From positions 1 through 36,966 of the forward strand of contig NZ_JAAKYZ010000009.1 of the NCBI RefSeq assembly GCF_015229955.1: a stretch of 36,966 nucleotides of DNA, in the 5' to 3' direction. Source of the stretch: Campylobacter concisus (GTDB lineage Bacteria; Campylobacterota; Campylobacteria; Campylobacterales; Campylobacteraceae). Made by a program: the position numbers and the translations under genes. This document shows positions 9,083 through 18,532 of the stretch, piece by piece; within the stretch, counting starts at the first letter, position 1; each line of letters opens with the position of its first letter. The notes below the pieces were generated by a model, which searched no databases, was not told where the DNA came from, and worked only from the letters and a program-made list of their open reading frames with translations.

Positions 9083-9700
9083 CTACTCATCACTTTTTGT
9101 CTCATTTTCATTTTCGCTTATAAATGCATTTGACGTCTTTTTAATTAAGCTATCAGCATTTTTAGGAAGTGCGCCATAGCCTTCAAACTCGCTTTGATCT
9201 TTTAAAAATTTATCCTTTGTCAAAAACTCATCTTTTGTGCCAAATATAATCCTACTCTCGCTAGCAACTTCGTACTCTTGTCCGCAAACTATCGCAAGCT
9301 CAGGGCAAACATCAGCGCAAAATCCACAATACACGCATCTACTTAAATTTATCGAGTAGCTTGCGACCTTTTTGCGGCCATCTTCGCCAAGTGAAGTCTT
9401 CATCGAAATGCAGTTGCTAACGCAAATTTTCTCACATAACCCGCACCCAATGCAACGTTCATTTTCACTTTCAACAAATTTCAAAAGCTTGTGAATACCC
9501 CTATATCTAGCATTTAGCTCCATCTTTTGCATAGGGTATTTTAAAGTATGTGACTTGCTAAAGAGCATCTGCTTTATCGTGACTTTTAGTCCGATTAAAA
9601 GATCAGGCTTAAATGTGATAGCGATGAAGTGCTTAAATTTATCAAATGCACTCTTTGGCTTTAACTTTTCATCTATTAAAATATATTTTTTCTCACTCAT
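9083..9700 (-). CDS. nuoI: Complex I iron-sulfur subunit NuoI
   Basis: 205-residue peripheral subunit with two [4Fe-4S] ferredoxin motifs, C83/C86/C89/C93 and C122/C125/C128/C132, each with a further cysteine or CP turn typical of the N6a/N6b clusters that pass electrons towards NuoB. The reading frame stays open upstream to 9778. The chosen ATG at 9700 lies 8 nt after the nuoH stop, has an AAGG ribosome site just upstream and gives the usual NuoI length. Confidence 0.95.
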   Translation of the reverse strand: MSEKKYILIDEKLKPKSAFDKFKHFIAITFKPDLLIGLKVTIKQMLFSKSHTLKYPMQKMELNARYRGIHKLLKFVESENERCIGCGLCEKICVSNCISMKTSLGEDGRKKVASYSINLSRCVYCGFCADVCPELAIVCGQEYEVASESRIIFGTKDEFLTKDKFLKDQSEFEGYGALPKNADSLIKKTSNAFISENENETKSDE

Positions 9701-9708
9701 TTTTCGCC

Positions 9709-10704
9709 TTAGATTAGTAGCATAAAGCCAGTGATTACGATATTTAAAATTCCAAGCGGAAGCAAAATTTTCCAGCAAAATGCACTTAACTGATCAACTC
9801 TTAAATGTGCCCATGAAGCCCTTACCCAAAGAAAAAAGAAAAAGACAATGCTTGATTTTAAGATGATCATCAAAGCACCTGGGATAAATAAAAATTCGTT
9901 AAATCCACCTAAAAATAAAATCGTAATGATGATGCTAGCAGCGATCATATTTGTGTACTCGCCGATGAAAAACATCGCCCATCTCATTCCGCTATACTCG
10001 GTGCCATAGCCTGCTACTATCTCTGTTTCGTTTTCTGTTAAGCAAAATGGCGTTCTGTTGCACTCCACGAAGCTTGCTATTAAAAAGAGTAAAAAGGCAA
10101 GGGGCTGCTTGAATATAAGCCAGCCAAAAATTCCTTTTTGATAGTTGTTTATATCCACAAGTGAGAGTGAGCTAGTTACCATTACGACGCTTAAAAGAGC
10201 CATGCCAGCGACTATTTCGAAACTAAGAAGTGAGACTACTGCGCGAGCTGCACTAATTAATGCAAATTTATTATAGCTTGCAAGACCTGCTGCAAGTGGA
10301 GAAAAGACGCAAACTGAAGCAACACCAGCGATGTATAAAATACCAACATTAATATCTGAGAGAATCGGACGTAATGTATGTCCAAAAATTTCAAACTCAG
10401 GCAAAAACGGCACAGGTGCAAGCGCTGCAAATGCGGCAATAGCTGATATTAGTGGCGCTATTAAAAAGATAAATTTATTCGTATTTGCTGGTACGATGTC
10501 CTCTTTTGTAAAGAGTTTTATCATGTCAGCTACTATCTGTAAAATTCCAGCAGGTCCCACCATATCAGGTCCAACGCGGCGCTGCATGTAGGCTAGTACC
10601 TTTCTCTCAGCATAAGTTGCTAGTCCTGCAAGGCTTGCCATGACGGCTAAGATGACCACGGCTTTAATGATAGTGCTTAGCACAAAAAATAGTGTTTCAC
10701 TCAT
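9709..10704 (-). CDS. nuoH: Complex I membrane subunit NuoH
   Basis: 331-residue membrane subunit (ND1 family) that forms the quinone chamber with NuoB and NuoD. It shows the conserved loops YAERKVLAYMQRRVGPDMVG near residues 30-50 and ENETEIVAGYGTEYSGMRWA around 225-245, with about eight transmembrane helices. The start overlaps the nuoG stop by 8 nt. Length is normal for the family. Confidence 0.97.
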   Translation of the reverse strand: MSETLFFVLSTIIKAVVILAVMASLAGLATYAERKVLAYMQRRVGPDMVGPAGILQIVADMIKLFTKEDIVPANTNKFIFLIAPLISAIAAFAALAPVPFLPEFEIFGHTLRPILSDINVGILYIAGVASVCVFSPLAAGLASYNKFALISAARAVVSLLSFEIVAGMALLSVVMVTSSLSLVDINNYQKGIFGWLIFKQPLAFLLFLIASFVECNRTPFCLTENETEIVAGYGTEYSGMRWAMFFIGEYTNMIAASIIITILFLGGFNEFLFIPGALMIILKSSIVFFFFLWVRASWAHLRVDQLSAFCWKILLPLGILNIVITGFMLLI

Positions 10705-12997
10705 CTTTTGCCTTTATAATTTTAACTGCGGCGTAGCTTTTGCCATTAAATATAACGCCCACTTCAAGCTTATCGTCATAATCACCTAAATACGCAGCGA
10801 CTCCGCCAAGTTCGCTATCAAGCTCTACGCAAATGGCAAGCTTATACCCATCTTTTTCTAAAATAATCGCTTCATTTTGTGAAATTTCAAATTTAGCCAT
10901 AAATTCGCTACTTGCATAAAGCTTCGCTCTTTTGGCTGTTTGCGTGGCATAGTTTGCAAAAAATGATGGCAAATTTATAGGATTTGAAAGACTTATAAGT
11001 GCCTCGTCATCTTTTAAATTTATGCTCTTGGTATCTTTTAAAAGCAGCTCTATATCATCATTTGGTGTGAAATTTGAAATTTCTAGTTTATAGCCTCTGT
11101 GGCTTGTGCCGTCGTTTGCGTAAAAATTTTCTAAATCATCAAATTTAATGCCTTTGTAACCCTTTTCTTTTGGTAAATTTGGCGTGTAATCAATTGTATT
11201 TTCAGCCATTAGTCCAAGCGCATTTGCAATATCGTTTAGAAAATAACCTTTGTGCGGTATCGCCACATTTGTTGGCACTAAGGCGTTATTTATGCTTGTA
11301 AATGTGCCTTCTTGCTGATTTAGCGCGCTAGCATCGATGTCACCTTCAAAAATGCTAAATTTATAATCACCATTTTCGTTATAGCCAAGCATCTTACCAG
11401 ACTTTTTCTCGCTTGCAAGAGTACAAATTTTAGCAACGCCAAGTGAGTTTGTGCGTGGTGGTATTAGCATCACACGAAACGGCGTAGCTCTAGCGATCAC
11501 TCCAGTAAGTGCGGCTAGTAAATTCGCATTTTCATCCGTGTAAAAATCGCTTCCTAAAATGAGCGTAAATTTGCTTTTGCCATCATTTAAAGCCGGTACA
11601 TCTAAGCCAAAATTTTCATCAAAATTTTCAAGTTTTGATGTAAGTGCGTTAGGTAAATTTTCACCCCAGTTTTTAAGTATAAAAAGTAAATTTTGCTCTA
11701 ATTTTCCAGCTTCATGCGTTACATAGATAAAATTTTTAGAATATTTTTTAACGATCTCATCGGCTATGTGATGAAAGTAAATTCCAGCTGCTTTATTCAT
11801 TTTTAAAGCGTTATTTAACTTAAAGCTTGTCACTGGGCTTTCGTGTCTTAAGAAACTGCCAGCAGTGATGATAAAATCGCTATTTTTAATATCTTCATAG
11901 TCTGCGTTATATGAGCTAAGCCCACTAAATTCGCTAAATTTATTTAAAAATTTTTGATAATTTAGCGCCTCATTGTTTATTAGATTTAGATCAAATTTCT
12001 CTCTTAAACACTCTAAAATAAGGGCCTCTTCGTTCGTGATAAAGCTATTAAATTTTATATTTTTGATCGCGCCATTTTTAATATTTAAAACAATCTCTTC
12101 AAATTTCTCTTCATTCTTACAGGCAAGCTCGTTGTGAAAGTCATAGCCAAACCTAGCTGCTCCACTTATTTCGCCAAATGTAAAATCATTGTTGACGCGG
12201 TAAATTTGCTTACTTCTGTCGCTAGTACTCTTTTCTTTTACGTCATAGTAAATTAGCTCGCAGTCGCTTTGATGTGGATTTGCTGCTGGGATAGGGTTTA
12301 GCTCCCAGATATTTGTGCTATATTGAAAATGCGAACTAATAAGTGCTCCAGTAGGGCAAACGCTGATACACTCGCCACAAAATGAGCAGTCAAGACTCTC
12401 GCCCACGCTTGGACCTATTAAGCTTTTTTGCATCTTACTAAAAACTGCGTAGGCATCTTTTGGCATACTCTCTTTTAGCTCTTTTGGTACCTCAACGCCC
12501 CTTGGTACGGTCTTTAGTGCACTCTCACCGATCCTGTCCTTACAAACAGTGACACATCTTTCGCAGACTATGCAAAGAGCTGGATCGTAGTTGATTAGCC
12601 CCCATTTTTTATGTGGTTTGTGCGTGTCAGCGATGGCAAATTTTTGTTCATTTACCTTTAGATGTGTGGTTAAATTTTGTAGTTCACATTCGCCGCTTTT
12701 GTCACAAACGCCACATTGAATCGGATGATTTACGCAATAAGTCTGCATGATCGCATTTCGCTCGGCAGCGATTTCTGGCGTGTTTGTATAAATTTGCATA
12801 TCCTCTTTTGCTTTGGCATTACAGCTATAAACTACTTTGCCATTTGCCTCGACCATGCAAAGCCTACAAGCAAGAGTTGGTGAGCAGCCGCTAAGATAGC
12901 AAAGAGCTGGGATATAAATTCCATTTGCTCTTGCGATATTTAAGATGCTCTCGCCTTCATCTGCTTCTAAAATTTGATCATTTATGCTTATTTTCAT
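10697..12997 (-). CDS. nuoG: Complex I iron-sulfur subunit NuoG
   Basis: 766 residues, shorter than E. coli NuoG (about 900). The order is: a [2Fe-2S] domain (C33, C44, C47, C59), the His-Cys3 site H91/C95/C98/C104, then two complete CxxCxxCxxxC motifs (C142/145/148/152 and C204/207/210/214). These are followed by a weakly conserved molybdopterin-oxidoreductase-like domain with no obvious cofactor site. Where many bacteria have the N7 cluster (CxxCxxxC and a distal Cys), only C246 is visible. The cluster set therefore resembles the electron-input end of ferredoxin- or flavodoxin-linked enzymes. It overlaps the gene upstream by 4 nt and nuoH by 8 nt. Confidence 0.95.
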   Translation of the reverse strand: MKISINDQILEADEGESILNIARANGIYIPALCYLSGCSPTLACRLCMVEANGKVVYSCNAKAKEDMQIYTNTPEIAAERNAIMQTYCVNHPIQCGVCDKSGECELQNLTTHLKVNEQKFAIADTHKPHKKWGLINYDPALCIVCERCVTVCKDRIGESALKTVPRGVEVPKELKESMPKDAYAVFSKMQKSLIGPSVGESLDCSFCGECISVCPTGALISSHFQYSTNIWELNPIPAANPHQSDCELIYYDVKEKSTSDRSKQIYRVNNDFTFGEISGAARFGYDFHNELACKNEEKFEEIVLNIKNGAIKNIKFNSFITNEEALILECLREKFDLNLINNEALNYQKFLNKFSEFSGLSSYNADYEDIKNSDFIITAGSFLRHESPVTSFKLNNALKMNKAAGIYFHHIADEIVKKYSKNFIYVTHEAGKLEQNLLFILKNWGENLPNALTSKLENFDENFGLDVPALNDGKSKFTLILGSDFYTDENANLLAALTGVIARATPFRVMLIPPRTNSLGVAKICTLASEKKSGKMLGYNENGDYKFSIFEGDIDASALNQQEGTFTSINNALVPTNVAIPHKGYFLNDIANALGLMAENTIDYTPNLPKEKGYKGIKFDDLENFYANDGTSHRGYKLEISNFTPNDDIELLLKDTKSINLKDDEALISLSNPINLPSFFANYATQTAKRAKLYASSEFMAKFEISQNEAIILEKDGYKLAICVELDSELGGVAAYLGDYDDKLEVGVIFNGKSYAAVKIIKAKDE

Positions 12998-13704
12998 TTA
13001 CTAACTACTACTTGCTTAAATGCGTATCCATCAAATTCTTTTACGCCAAATATCGCAACTGTGCCTTTTAGTAAATGGTCTAGTTTAAATTTTGCCTTCA
13101 CGCTAAAATCTTTTGCTTTAAGCTCTAGCATATCGCCATCCTTTGCCTTTGCTACGATGCCAAATTGCACACCGCCCACGATCTCATCGCTTGCGTTTTT
13201 GTTTAGATAAACGACCGCTCCATCAAAATTTTCAAGCTCTTTTAGCTCGTCTATTTTGTGATAATCATTAAATTCTTTCCTGCAACCACCAGCTAAAACG
13301 ACATTTTTGCCTAAAATTTCAAGTAGCCAAAAGATCGCATCTTTGTCTGGATGAGTAAAAAATGAATCATCAATAACGATGTTTTTAACATCCTTTATCC
13401 ACTCGCCTAGCTCTTCAAATTCTTCCTCGCCCACGTTGCACTCGCCGCTTATCAGCCCATCATCAAGCTCGCTAAAAAACTCATCGCAAGATAAATTTGC
13501 GTATTTGCAAAGAAGAGCTAAGACGTAGCTTATTGAGCCTATTTCGCAGCGGATTAAATTTTCGCCGCCAAGCTCGCTATCTTCGATGCAAGAGATGTAC
13601 TTAAACTCGTGCTCTTTCATCTTTTTTGCTAAATTTTTATCGCTCAAGCTTAGTAAATTTGCAATGCTTAAGCTTTTGCCTGCTATTAAATCATTAAATT
13701 TCAT
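12994..13704 (-). CDS. Campylobacterota complex I-associated protein in the nuoF position (Cj1574c-like)
   Basis: 236-residue soluble protein with no NADH- or FMN-binding motif and no ferredoxin motif. Its place between nuoD and nuoG is where nuoF would be, and it corresponds to C. jejuni Cj1574c. Published C. jejuni work (Weerakoon and Olson) indicates that this complex I uses flavodoxin instead of NADH and that Cj1574/Cj1575 replace NuoE/F. A direct role as a flavodoxin docking subunit is plausible but inferred. The frame is open to 13734, but ATG 13704 overlaps the upstream stop (ATGA) and has AAAGGG in front, so it is preferred. A short run, SELGGENLIRCEIG, looks conserved. Confidence 0.85.
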   Translation of the reverse strand: MKFNDLIAGKSLSIANLLSLSDKNLAKKMKEHEFKYISCIEDSELGGENLIRCEIGSISYVLALLCKYANLSCDEFFSELDDGLISGECNVGEEEFEELGEWIKDVKNIVIDDSFFTHPDKDAIFWLLEILGKNVVLAGGCRKEFNDYHKIDELKELENFDGAVVYLNKNASDEIVGGVQFGIVAKAKDGDMLELKAKDFSVKAKFKLDHLLKGTVAIFGVKEFDGYAFKQVVVSK

Positions 13705-13931
13705 ATCTTGCCCTTTTTTATGGTTAATACCCAATCAACTTGGTTAAATTTAAGCGAGTTCATCACTTCGCAGTTTAGATTATAAGCTAAATTTACAGCC
13801 TTTGTCACGCCACTAAAATCACCTATCTCAAATAAAAATATAATCACTTCGCCAGGCTCGCTAGCCTTTATCTGCTGTCCAAGAGCGCTCAAAAACTCAC
13901 TCTTTAAGTGCCTAAGATCTACCCTTCTCAT
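13701..13931 (-). CDS. Campylobacterota complex I-associated small protein in the nuoE position (Cj1575c-like)
   Basis: 76-residue soluble protein with no transmembrane segment, few cysteines and no [2Fe-2S] motif, so it is not a NuoE. It lies between nuoD and the Cj1574c-like gene, overlapping both neighbours by 4 nt, as C. jejuni Cj1575c does. The sequence suggests a small alpha/beta fold (GEVIIFLFEIGDFSGVTKAV). Its function is unknown. Co-translation with core subunits argues for a structural or electron-input role in complex I. Confidence 0.85.
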   Translation of the reverse strand: MRRVDLRHLKSEFLSALGQQIKASEPGEVIIFLFEIGDFSGVTKAVNLAYNLNCEVMNSLKFNQVDWVLTIKKGKI

Positions 13932-15157
13932 CTATCGACCTCGCCTAAGATGATATTTGTGCTACCAATTATCGTAGCGACGTCAGCAACGTACTGGCCT
14001 ACTAATAAATCTTCATAAATAGCGCAGTGCCAAAAGCTTGGCGTGCGAATTTTTAGGCGGTACGGGCTTGCGCTACCGTCTGAGTTTATATAAATTCCAA
14101 GCTCGCCCTTTGGCGACTCACTAGCAAAGTAAATTTCACCCTTTGGTGGCTTTAATCCCTGAGTTATCAGCACAAAATGCTGCATTAATGAGTAGTTTTG
14201 GCTCATTATCTGCTCTTTTGAAGCGCTAACATACTCTGGCGCGTCGGCGATGATAGCAGGGCTACTTGTCTGATACTTGCTAACGCACTGCTTTAAAATT
14301 TTCACGCACTCGCGCATCTCTTTCATATAAAGTAGGTATCTTGCGTAGCAGTCGCCGTGTGTCGCATGAGGCACGTCAAATTCTAGCTCATCATAGATGA
14401 GATATGGCTCTTCTTTTCTTATATCACGCGCCACACCGCTTGCTCTTAGCATGACGCCAGAGCAGCCGCTACTAAGGGCTAGCTCTTTACTAATTACGCC
14501 CACATCTACAAGCCTTGCTTGCCAAATTCTATTTTCACTTAGCAGATCTTCATAAAGCGTGATATCGCTTGGAAATTTTTCACAAAATTTAAGCAGCTCC
14601 TCGCACCAGCCATCAGGCAGATCAAGCGGTATGCCACCGATCCTTATCGAGCTATGCGTTAGTCTTGCGCCACAGTATTTTTCTATTAGATCAAGGATAT
14701 ATTCGCGCTCTCTAAATGCGTATAAAAATACGCTCATTGCCCCCACATCAAGGGCGTGCGTAGCTAAAAATAAAAGGTGTGAGCTGATGCGGTTTAGCTC
14801 TAAAAGCATCACTCTAATGATCTGCGCACGGCGAGGCACTTCGATAGCGCAAAGCTTCTCCACAGCCGCGCAAAATGCGTAGTTATTTGCACTTGATGCG
14901 ATGTAATCAACCCTGTCAGTCACTGGGATAAATTCCTGATAGGTCATATTTTCAGCCATCTTCTCAACGCCTCGGTGCATAAAACCAACCTCTGGCATGG
15001 CACGCACGACCTTTTCGCCATCAAGCTCAAGCACTAGTTTTAGCTGACCATGAGCGCTTGGGTGCTGTGGGCCAAAATTTAGTATCATCTTGCCGTCATT
15101 TTGCTCAAATTCTAAATTTTCAAAAAATGGTTTTAAGCGGTTTGGTGACTGGCTCAA
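13928..15157 (-). CDS. nuoD: Complex I 49-kDa subunit NuoD (TTG start)
   Basis: 409-residue peripheral subunit that forms the quinone site with NuoB. The signature NFGPQHPSAHGQLKLVLELD follows a short N-terminal region ending in FFENLEFEQNDGK, and the family runs MPEVGFMHRGVEKMAE and QEFIPVTDRVDY are present. NuoC is a separate gene here, not fused as in E. coli. The start is TTG at 15157, overlapping the nuoC stop. AAAGGA lies 6 nt upstream and the next ATG would remove conserved N-terminal sequence. Confidence 0.95.
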   Translation of the reverse strand: MSQSPNRLKPFFENLEFEQNDGKMILNFGPQHPSAHGQLKLVLELDGEKVVRAMPEVGFMHRGVEKMAENMTYQEFIPVTDRVDYIASSANNYAFCAAVEKLCAIEVPRRAQIIRVMLLELNRISSHLLFLATHALDVGAMSVFLYAFREREYILDLIEKYCGARLTHSSIRIGGIPLDLPDGWCEELLKFCEKFPSDITLYEDLLSENRIWQARLVDVGVISKELALSSGCSGVMLRASGVARDIRKEEPYLIYDELEFDVPHATHGDCYARYLLYMKEMRECVKILKQCVSKYQTSSPAIIADAPEYVSASKEQIMSQNYSLMQHFVLITQGLKPPKGEIYFASESPKGELGIYINSDGSASPYRLKIRTPSFWHCAIYEDLLVGQYVADVATIIGSTNIILGEVDR

Positions 15158-15912
15158 GGTCTTTCCTTTACTATCTGGCTCTGGTTAAATTTAGCCTTTT
15201 TGACAAATTTTACGCCATCATCTTCTTGATACTCGTACTCTTCGCTAAACACCCTTGAAAATCCAAAGGTATCTTTCTCTTCAATATAAGCTGGATCGCG
15301 GTTCTCTTCGCCGATCTGCTCTCTAAACTCGCTTCCAAAAATTTTATCCACCTCGTACCATTTAGCTGCCTCGTCGCCAACTAGCGGATAGCTCTTTAGT
15401 AGAGGGTGCGAGTGCCAGTCATCAGGCATGATGAGGCGCTTTAAATTTGGATGATCTTTAATGAGAACGCCGCTTAAATCATACATCTCGCGCTCAGCCC
15501 AGTTTGCGCTTTTATAAAGCTTGCAAACGCTTTTTAGCATTTCGTCCTTTTTGACAAAGCATTTTACTCGCGTGCGCCTATTTTTGCTAACACTTAAAAG
15601 CTGATAAAAGACCTCGTATCCGCCTTTTTGTGCTATATAATCAATCGCCGCAAGCTCACAAAGCTGCTCGTAGCCAAAGCCTTTTAACACTTCAAGCGCT
15701 TTAAAATTTTCACTTGAATTTACGTAGAGAACAAGTTGGTCAAACTCCACGTAGCTAGATAAAATTTCTACTCCGTTTTGCTCTAAGATGGCTAGCTCTT
15801 CATCAAATTTAGAACCTCTTACCTTATCTTTTGGCGTCTGCTTTTCTATGTAAAATTTCTCTTTGTAATACTGTTTTTTCTGCAGATTATTCTTTGGCTT
15901 ATACTCTCTCAT
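15154..15912 (-). CDS. nuoC: Complex I 30-kDa subunit NuoC
   Basis: 252-residue peripheral subunit. The C-terminal two-thirds carries the 30-kDa signature [20 protein letters not shown] followed by [19 protein letters not shown]. The N-terminal region (about 1-35) is rich in Lys and Tyr and longer than in minimal NuoC proteins. It overlaps nuoB and nuoD by 4 nt each. It has no cofactor and serves as a scaffold between NuoB, NuoD and NuoI. Confidence 0.95.
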   Translation of the reverse strand: MREYKPKNNLQKKQYYKEKFYIEKQTPKDKVRGSKFDEELAILEQNGVEILSSYVEFDQLVLYVNSSENFKALEVLKGFGYEQLCELAAIDYIAQKGGYEVFYQLLSVSKNRRTRVKCFVKKDEMLKSVCKLYKSANWAEREMYDLSGVLIKDHPNLKRLIMPDDWHSHPLLKSYPLVGDEAAKWYEVDKIFGSEFREQIGEENRDPAYIEEKDTFGFSRVFSEEYEYQEDDGVKFVKKAKFNQSQIVKERP

Positions 15913-16421
15913 ATCTCAAGCTTTCTTGGCTTTTGCGCCCTAAATGCACTTTGCTTTCTTATCTTTTTTTGAAGCATCATAAGTGCGTATTGAAGCGTCT
16001 CTGGACGTGGGGCACAGCCTGGGATGTAGATATCAACTGGTATTATGCGGTCTACACCTTGAACGGTAGAGTAGGTGTTAAACATGCCGCCAGTGTTTGC
16101 ACAGCTACCCATTGAGATGACCCATTTTGGCTCAGGCATCTGATCATAAAGACGTCTTGTAAACTCAGCATGTTTTTTAGTTAGCGTGCCAGCTATGATC
16201 ATCACCTCTGAGTGTCTTGGGCTAGCCCTAAAAATGGTGCCAAACCTATCAAAGTCATATCTGCTAGCGCCACTTGCCATCATCTCGATCGCACAGCAAG
16301 CAAGCCCGTAGCTAAGCGCCCAAAGTGAGTTACTCCTGCCCCACTGCACGAGCTTATCAACGGTTGTTAAAACGACTGGCAAGCCACCATTTGCAGCGTA
16401 GTTTATCTGATGCTTTGCCAT
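15909..16421 (-). CDS. nuoB: Complex I N2-cluster subunit NuoB
   Basis: 170-residue subunit that binds cluster N2, the direct electron donor to quinone. The four ligands are visible as the adjacent pair C42-C43 ([10 protein letters not shown]), C107 ([10 protein letters not shown]) and C136 ([10 protein letters not shown]). Length is typical. The start lies 19 nt inside the end of nuoA, so initiation is coupled. Confidence 0.97.
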   Translation of the reverse strand: MAKHQINYAANGGLPVVLTTVDKLVQWGRSNSLWALSYGLACCAIEMMASGASRYDFDRFGTIFRASPRHSEVMIIAGTLTKKHAEFTRRLYDQMPEPKWVISMGSCANTGGMFNTYSTVQGVDRIIPVDIYIPGCAPRPETLQYALMMLQKKIRKQSAFRAQKPRKLEI

Positions 16422-16792
16422 TTAAAGACTCCTTTTTGCCAAGCGTAGGCAAAGCCGATAAGTAAAATCGCCACAAAAAGCAACATTTCGATTAGTCCAA
16501 AAATTCCAAGTAGCCTAAAATCCACCGCCCACGGATACATAAAGATGACTTCAACATCAAATAAAATAAATAAAATTCCATAAAAAAAGTAGTGGATATT
16601 TATCTTATTTGGCTGTTTTACGGTGGTTGGACCACACTCATAAAAGCCAAGTTTTAGACGCTGGGTATTGCGGTTGGCTAGTTTTTTGCTTATTTTTGAA
16701 GATAAGAATGTTATTAAACAAAATGAACAAGTCGCTAGTAAAAGTATGATAAATGCACCAAAATAGGTACTTTCAAGCTCTGAATGTGACAT
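16403..16792 (-). CDS. nuoA: Complex I membrane subunit NuoA; first gene of the operon
   Basis: 129-residue protein with three transmembrane helices (about 12-33, 68-88 and 95-117) and the ND3 loop [20 protein letters not shown], followed by [12 protein letters not shown], which holds conserved acidic residues. NuoA sits beside NuoH at the junction of the two arms. It is the first gene of an operon running to pflA, with about 105 nt of upstream sequence before the ABC-transporter gene. Confidence 0.97.
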   Translation of the reverse strand: MSHSELESTYFGAFIILLLATCSFCLITFLSSKISKKLANRNTQRLKLGFYECGPTTVKQPNKINIHYFFYGILFILFDVEVIFMYPWAVDFRLLGIFGLIEMLLFVAILLIGFAYAWQKGVFKWQSIR

Positions 16793-16816
16793 ACTTTGCC
16801 TTTTTAAATTTTTAAG

Positions 16817-16822
16817 ATTCTA
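16817..16822 (-). promoter_or_regulatory. Candidate -10 element of the nuo operon
   Basis: On the minus strand TAGAAT lies about 25 nt before the nuoA start and is preceded by an AT-rich run, the usual Campylobacter sigma-70 pattern, in which -35 is poorly conserved. It is the best hexamer in the 105-nt gap before nuoA. A predicted transcription start near 16810 would give a leader of about 18 nt. Confidence 0.45.
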
Positions 16823-16897
16823 CTAAATTTAAATTTATTTGAGCTTGAAACGGCTTAAGAGCAGGGTGAGTATTGTGCTTTTGTGTAAAAATTACTC

Positions 16898-18532
16898 CTA
16901 TTTTATCTTCTCAACTGCATCTTTTGCAGCGCTTATTCGCTCGCTCTCATCTAGCTCACGCACAAAGCCATCTTTTACCAAAATGATCCTAGTTGCTACA
17001 TCAAAATAGCTATCATCGTGGCTAACAGCGATTATACTTATGCCCTTACTTTGCAAAAATGGCAAAATTTCTTTATAAAATTTTCGCTTAAAGAGCGGAT
17101 CTTGATCTGCTGCCCATTCATCTAGGATAAGGATAGAGCGGTGCTCTAAGATGGCTATTAAAAGACTTAGACGCTTTCGCTGACCGGTTGAGAGTTGCGT
17201 GGTGCTAAGCTTATTATCTATGACACTTACTTTTTTGTCGATCTCAAGCAAGGCTAAAAGCTCGTCTATTTCGCTTTGGCTAGCAAAGCCATTATGAGAG
17301 AGCGTTTGCGAAAATAGATAAAAATCAGCAAAAATAGCGCTAATCTTTGCTTGATAGCTTTGTAAATTTGCTTCATCTATCTTTGTGCTATCAAGGTAAA
17401 TTTCGCCACTACTTGGGCGTATTAGCCCGCAAAGTAAATTTATAAGAGTGCTTTTGCCACTGCCATTTTTACCGATAATAAATGTTATCTCACCGCGTTT
17501 GATCTCTAAATTTACGTCTTTTAGGCTAAATTTACCGTGAGCGTAGTTAAAATTTATATCCTTTAGCCTAATGCTTCGCCACTCGTCACTTAGGCTATCA
17601 TCAAATTTAAAGCCTTCCTTAAATTTATTTAGATTTAAACTCATGATCTTTTCTAAACTTACTTTTGCACTCAGCGCAGCCGGTATGGAGCCAACCATAC
17701 TCATAAACGAGCCTCTTAAAAATAGTATCGTAAGACTTATGCTAAGCGCAGTTTGCAGGCTCGCCCAGTCAAATGCCACGCACAAAAATACACAAAGACC
17801 AACTGAGCCAAGAAGCATAATATTTGTGAAATTATCACTTAATGCGTGATAAATATCAGCTTTTACCATATTTTGACGTTTTTTATCGCCTGTAAAATTT
17901 AACTCATCAAAGCAGACGCTTGCCCTTGCTCTATTTAAACTAAGCTCTCTATGCCCCTCTACGATATCGTCGTAGTGCTTTTGCAATGCATCATCTTGAA
18001 CTCTAGAATACTTAAAATAAAGATGAATTTTTTTCATAAAAAGTGTATTTATAAAAAGAGTCGCACCGATCCAAACGGATAAAAAGATAAAAATTTTTGG
18101 AGCGATTACACAAAGATAGATGCTAGCGCAGACGATAAAAACTAAGCTTTGTATAAAGCCAGTAGCACTCATAAAAGCAAATGTGATCGTTTTTATGTCA
18201 TTGTTTAGACTAGCTATAATCTTTGCCTTGCCGATCTCGTTTATCACGCTATTTGGCGTATCTAAAATTTGCTTTACACTTTGATATCTTAGCTCGTAGA
18301 TAAATTTATGCCCAAAATTTGTAAGCGATATATTTGCGGCGATGGCGCTTATAAAAAATAAAAGTAAGACTGCTATAAATTTAATTGCAAGAATCGGGTC
18401 AAATTCTTTTAAACTTACAAGCTCATTATTTATAAATGAAAGGGTCCAGACACCAAGTCCGCTAAATACGAGTGTTAATAACACTATTTTAGAAATTTGA
18501 TATATGTTTTTTTTGATTAAATTTGCAAGCAT
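16898..18532 (-). CDS. PvdE/SyrD-type ABC exporter (fused membrane and ATPase domains)
   Basis: 544-residue half-transporter. The first 290 residues or so hold about six transmembrane helices. The ATPase domain has Walker A G354-T362 (GKNGSGKST), signature LSTGQRKRL, Walker B SILILDE followed by WAADQDP, and H-loop VSHDD. The signature departs from canonical LSGGQ, and the layout matches the COG4615 cyclic-peptide/siderophore exporter group (PvdE, SyrD, MicroJ-like). The start shares one base with the stop of the HemN-like gene, so the two are made together. The substrate is unknown; a product or substrate of the radical SAM partner is an inference. Confidence 0.85.
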   Translation of the reverse strand: MLANLIKKNIYQISKIVLLTLVFSGLGVWTLSFINNELVSLKEFDPILAIKFIAVLLLFFISAIAANISLTNFGHKFIYELRYQSVKQILDTPNSVINEIGKAKIIASLNNDIKTITFAFMSATGFIQSLVFIVCASIYLCVIAPKIFIFLSVWIGATLFINTLFMKKIHLYFKYSRVQDDALQKHYDDIVEGHRELSLNRARASVCFDELNFTGDKKRQNMVKADIYHALSDNFTNIMLLGSVGLCVFLCVAFDWASLQTALSISLTILFLRGSFMSMVGSIPAALSAKVSLEKIMSLNLNKFKEGFKFDDSLSDEWRSIRLKDINFNYAHGKFSLKDVNLEIKRGEITFIIGKNGSGKSTLINLLCGLIRPSSGEIYLDSTKIDEANLQSYQAKISAIFADFYLFSQTLSHNGFASQSEIDELLALLEIDKKVSVIDNKLSTTQLSTGQRKRLSLLIAILEHRSILILDEWAADQDPLFKRKFYKEILPFLQSKGISIIAVSHDDSYFDVATRIILVKDGFVRELDESERISAAKDAVEKIK

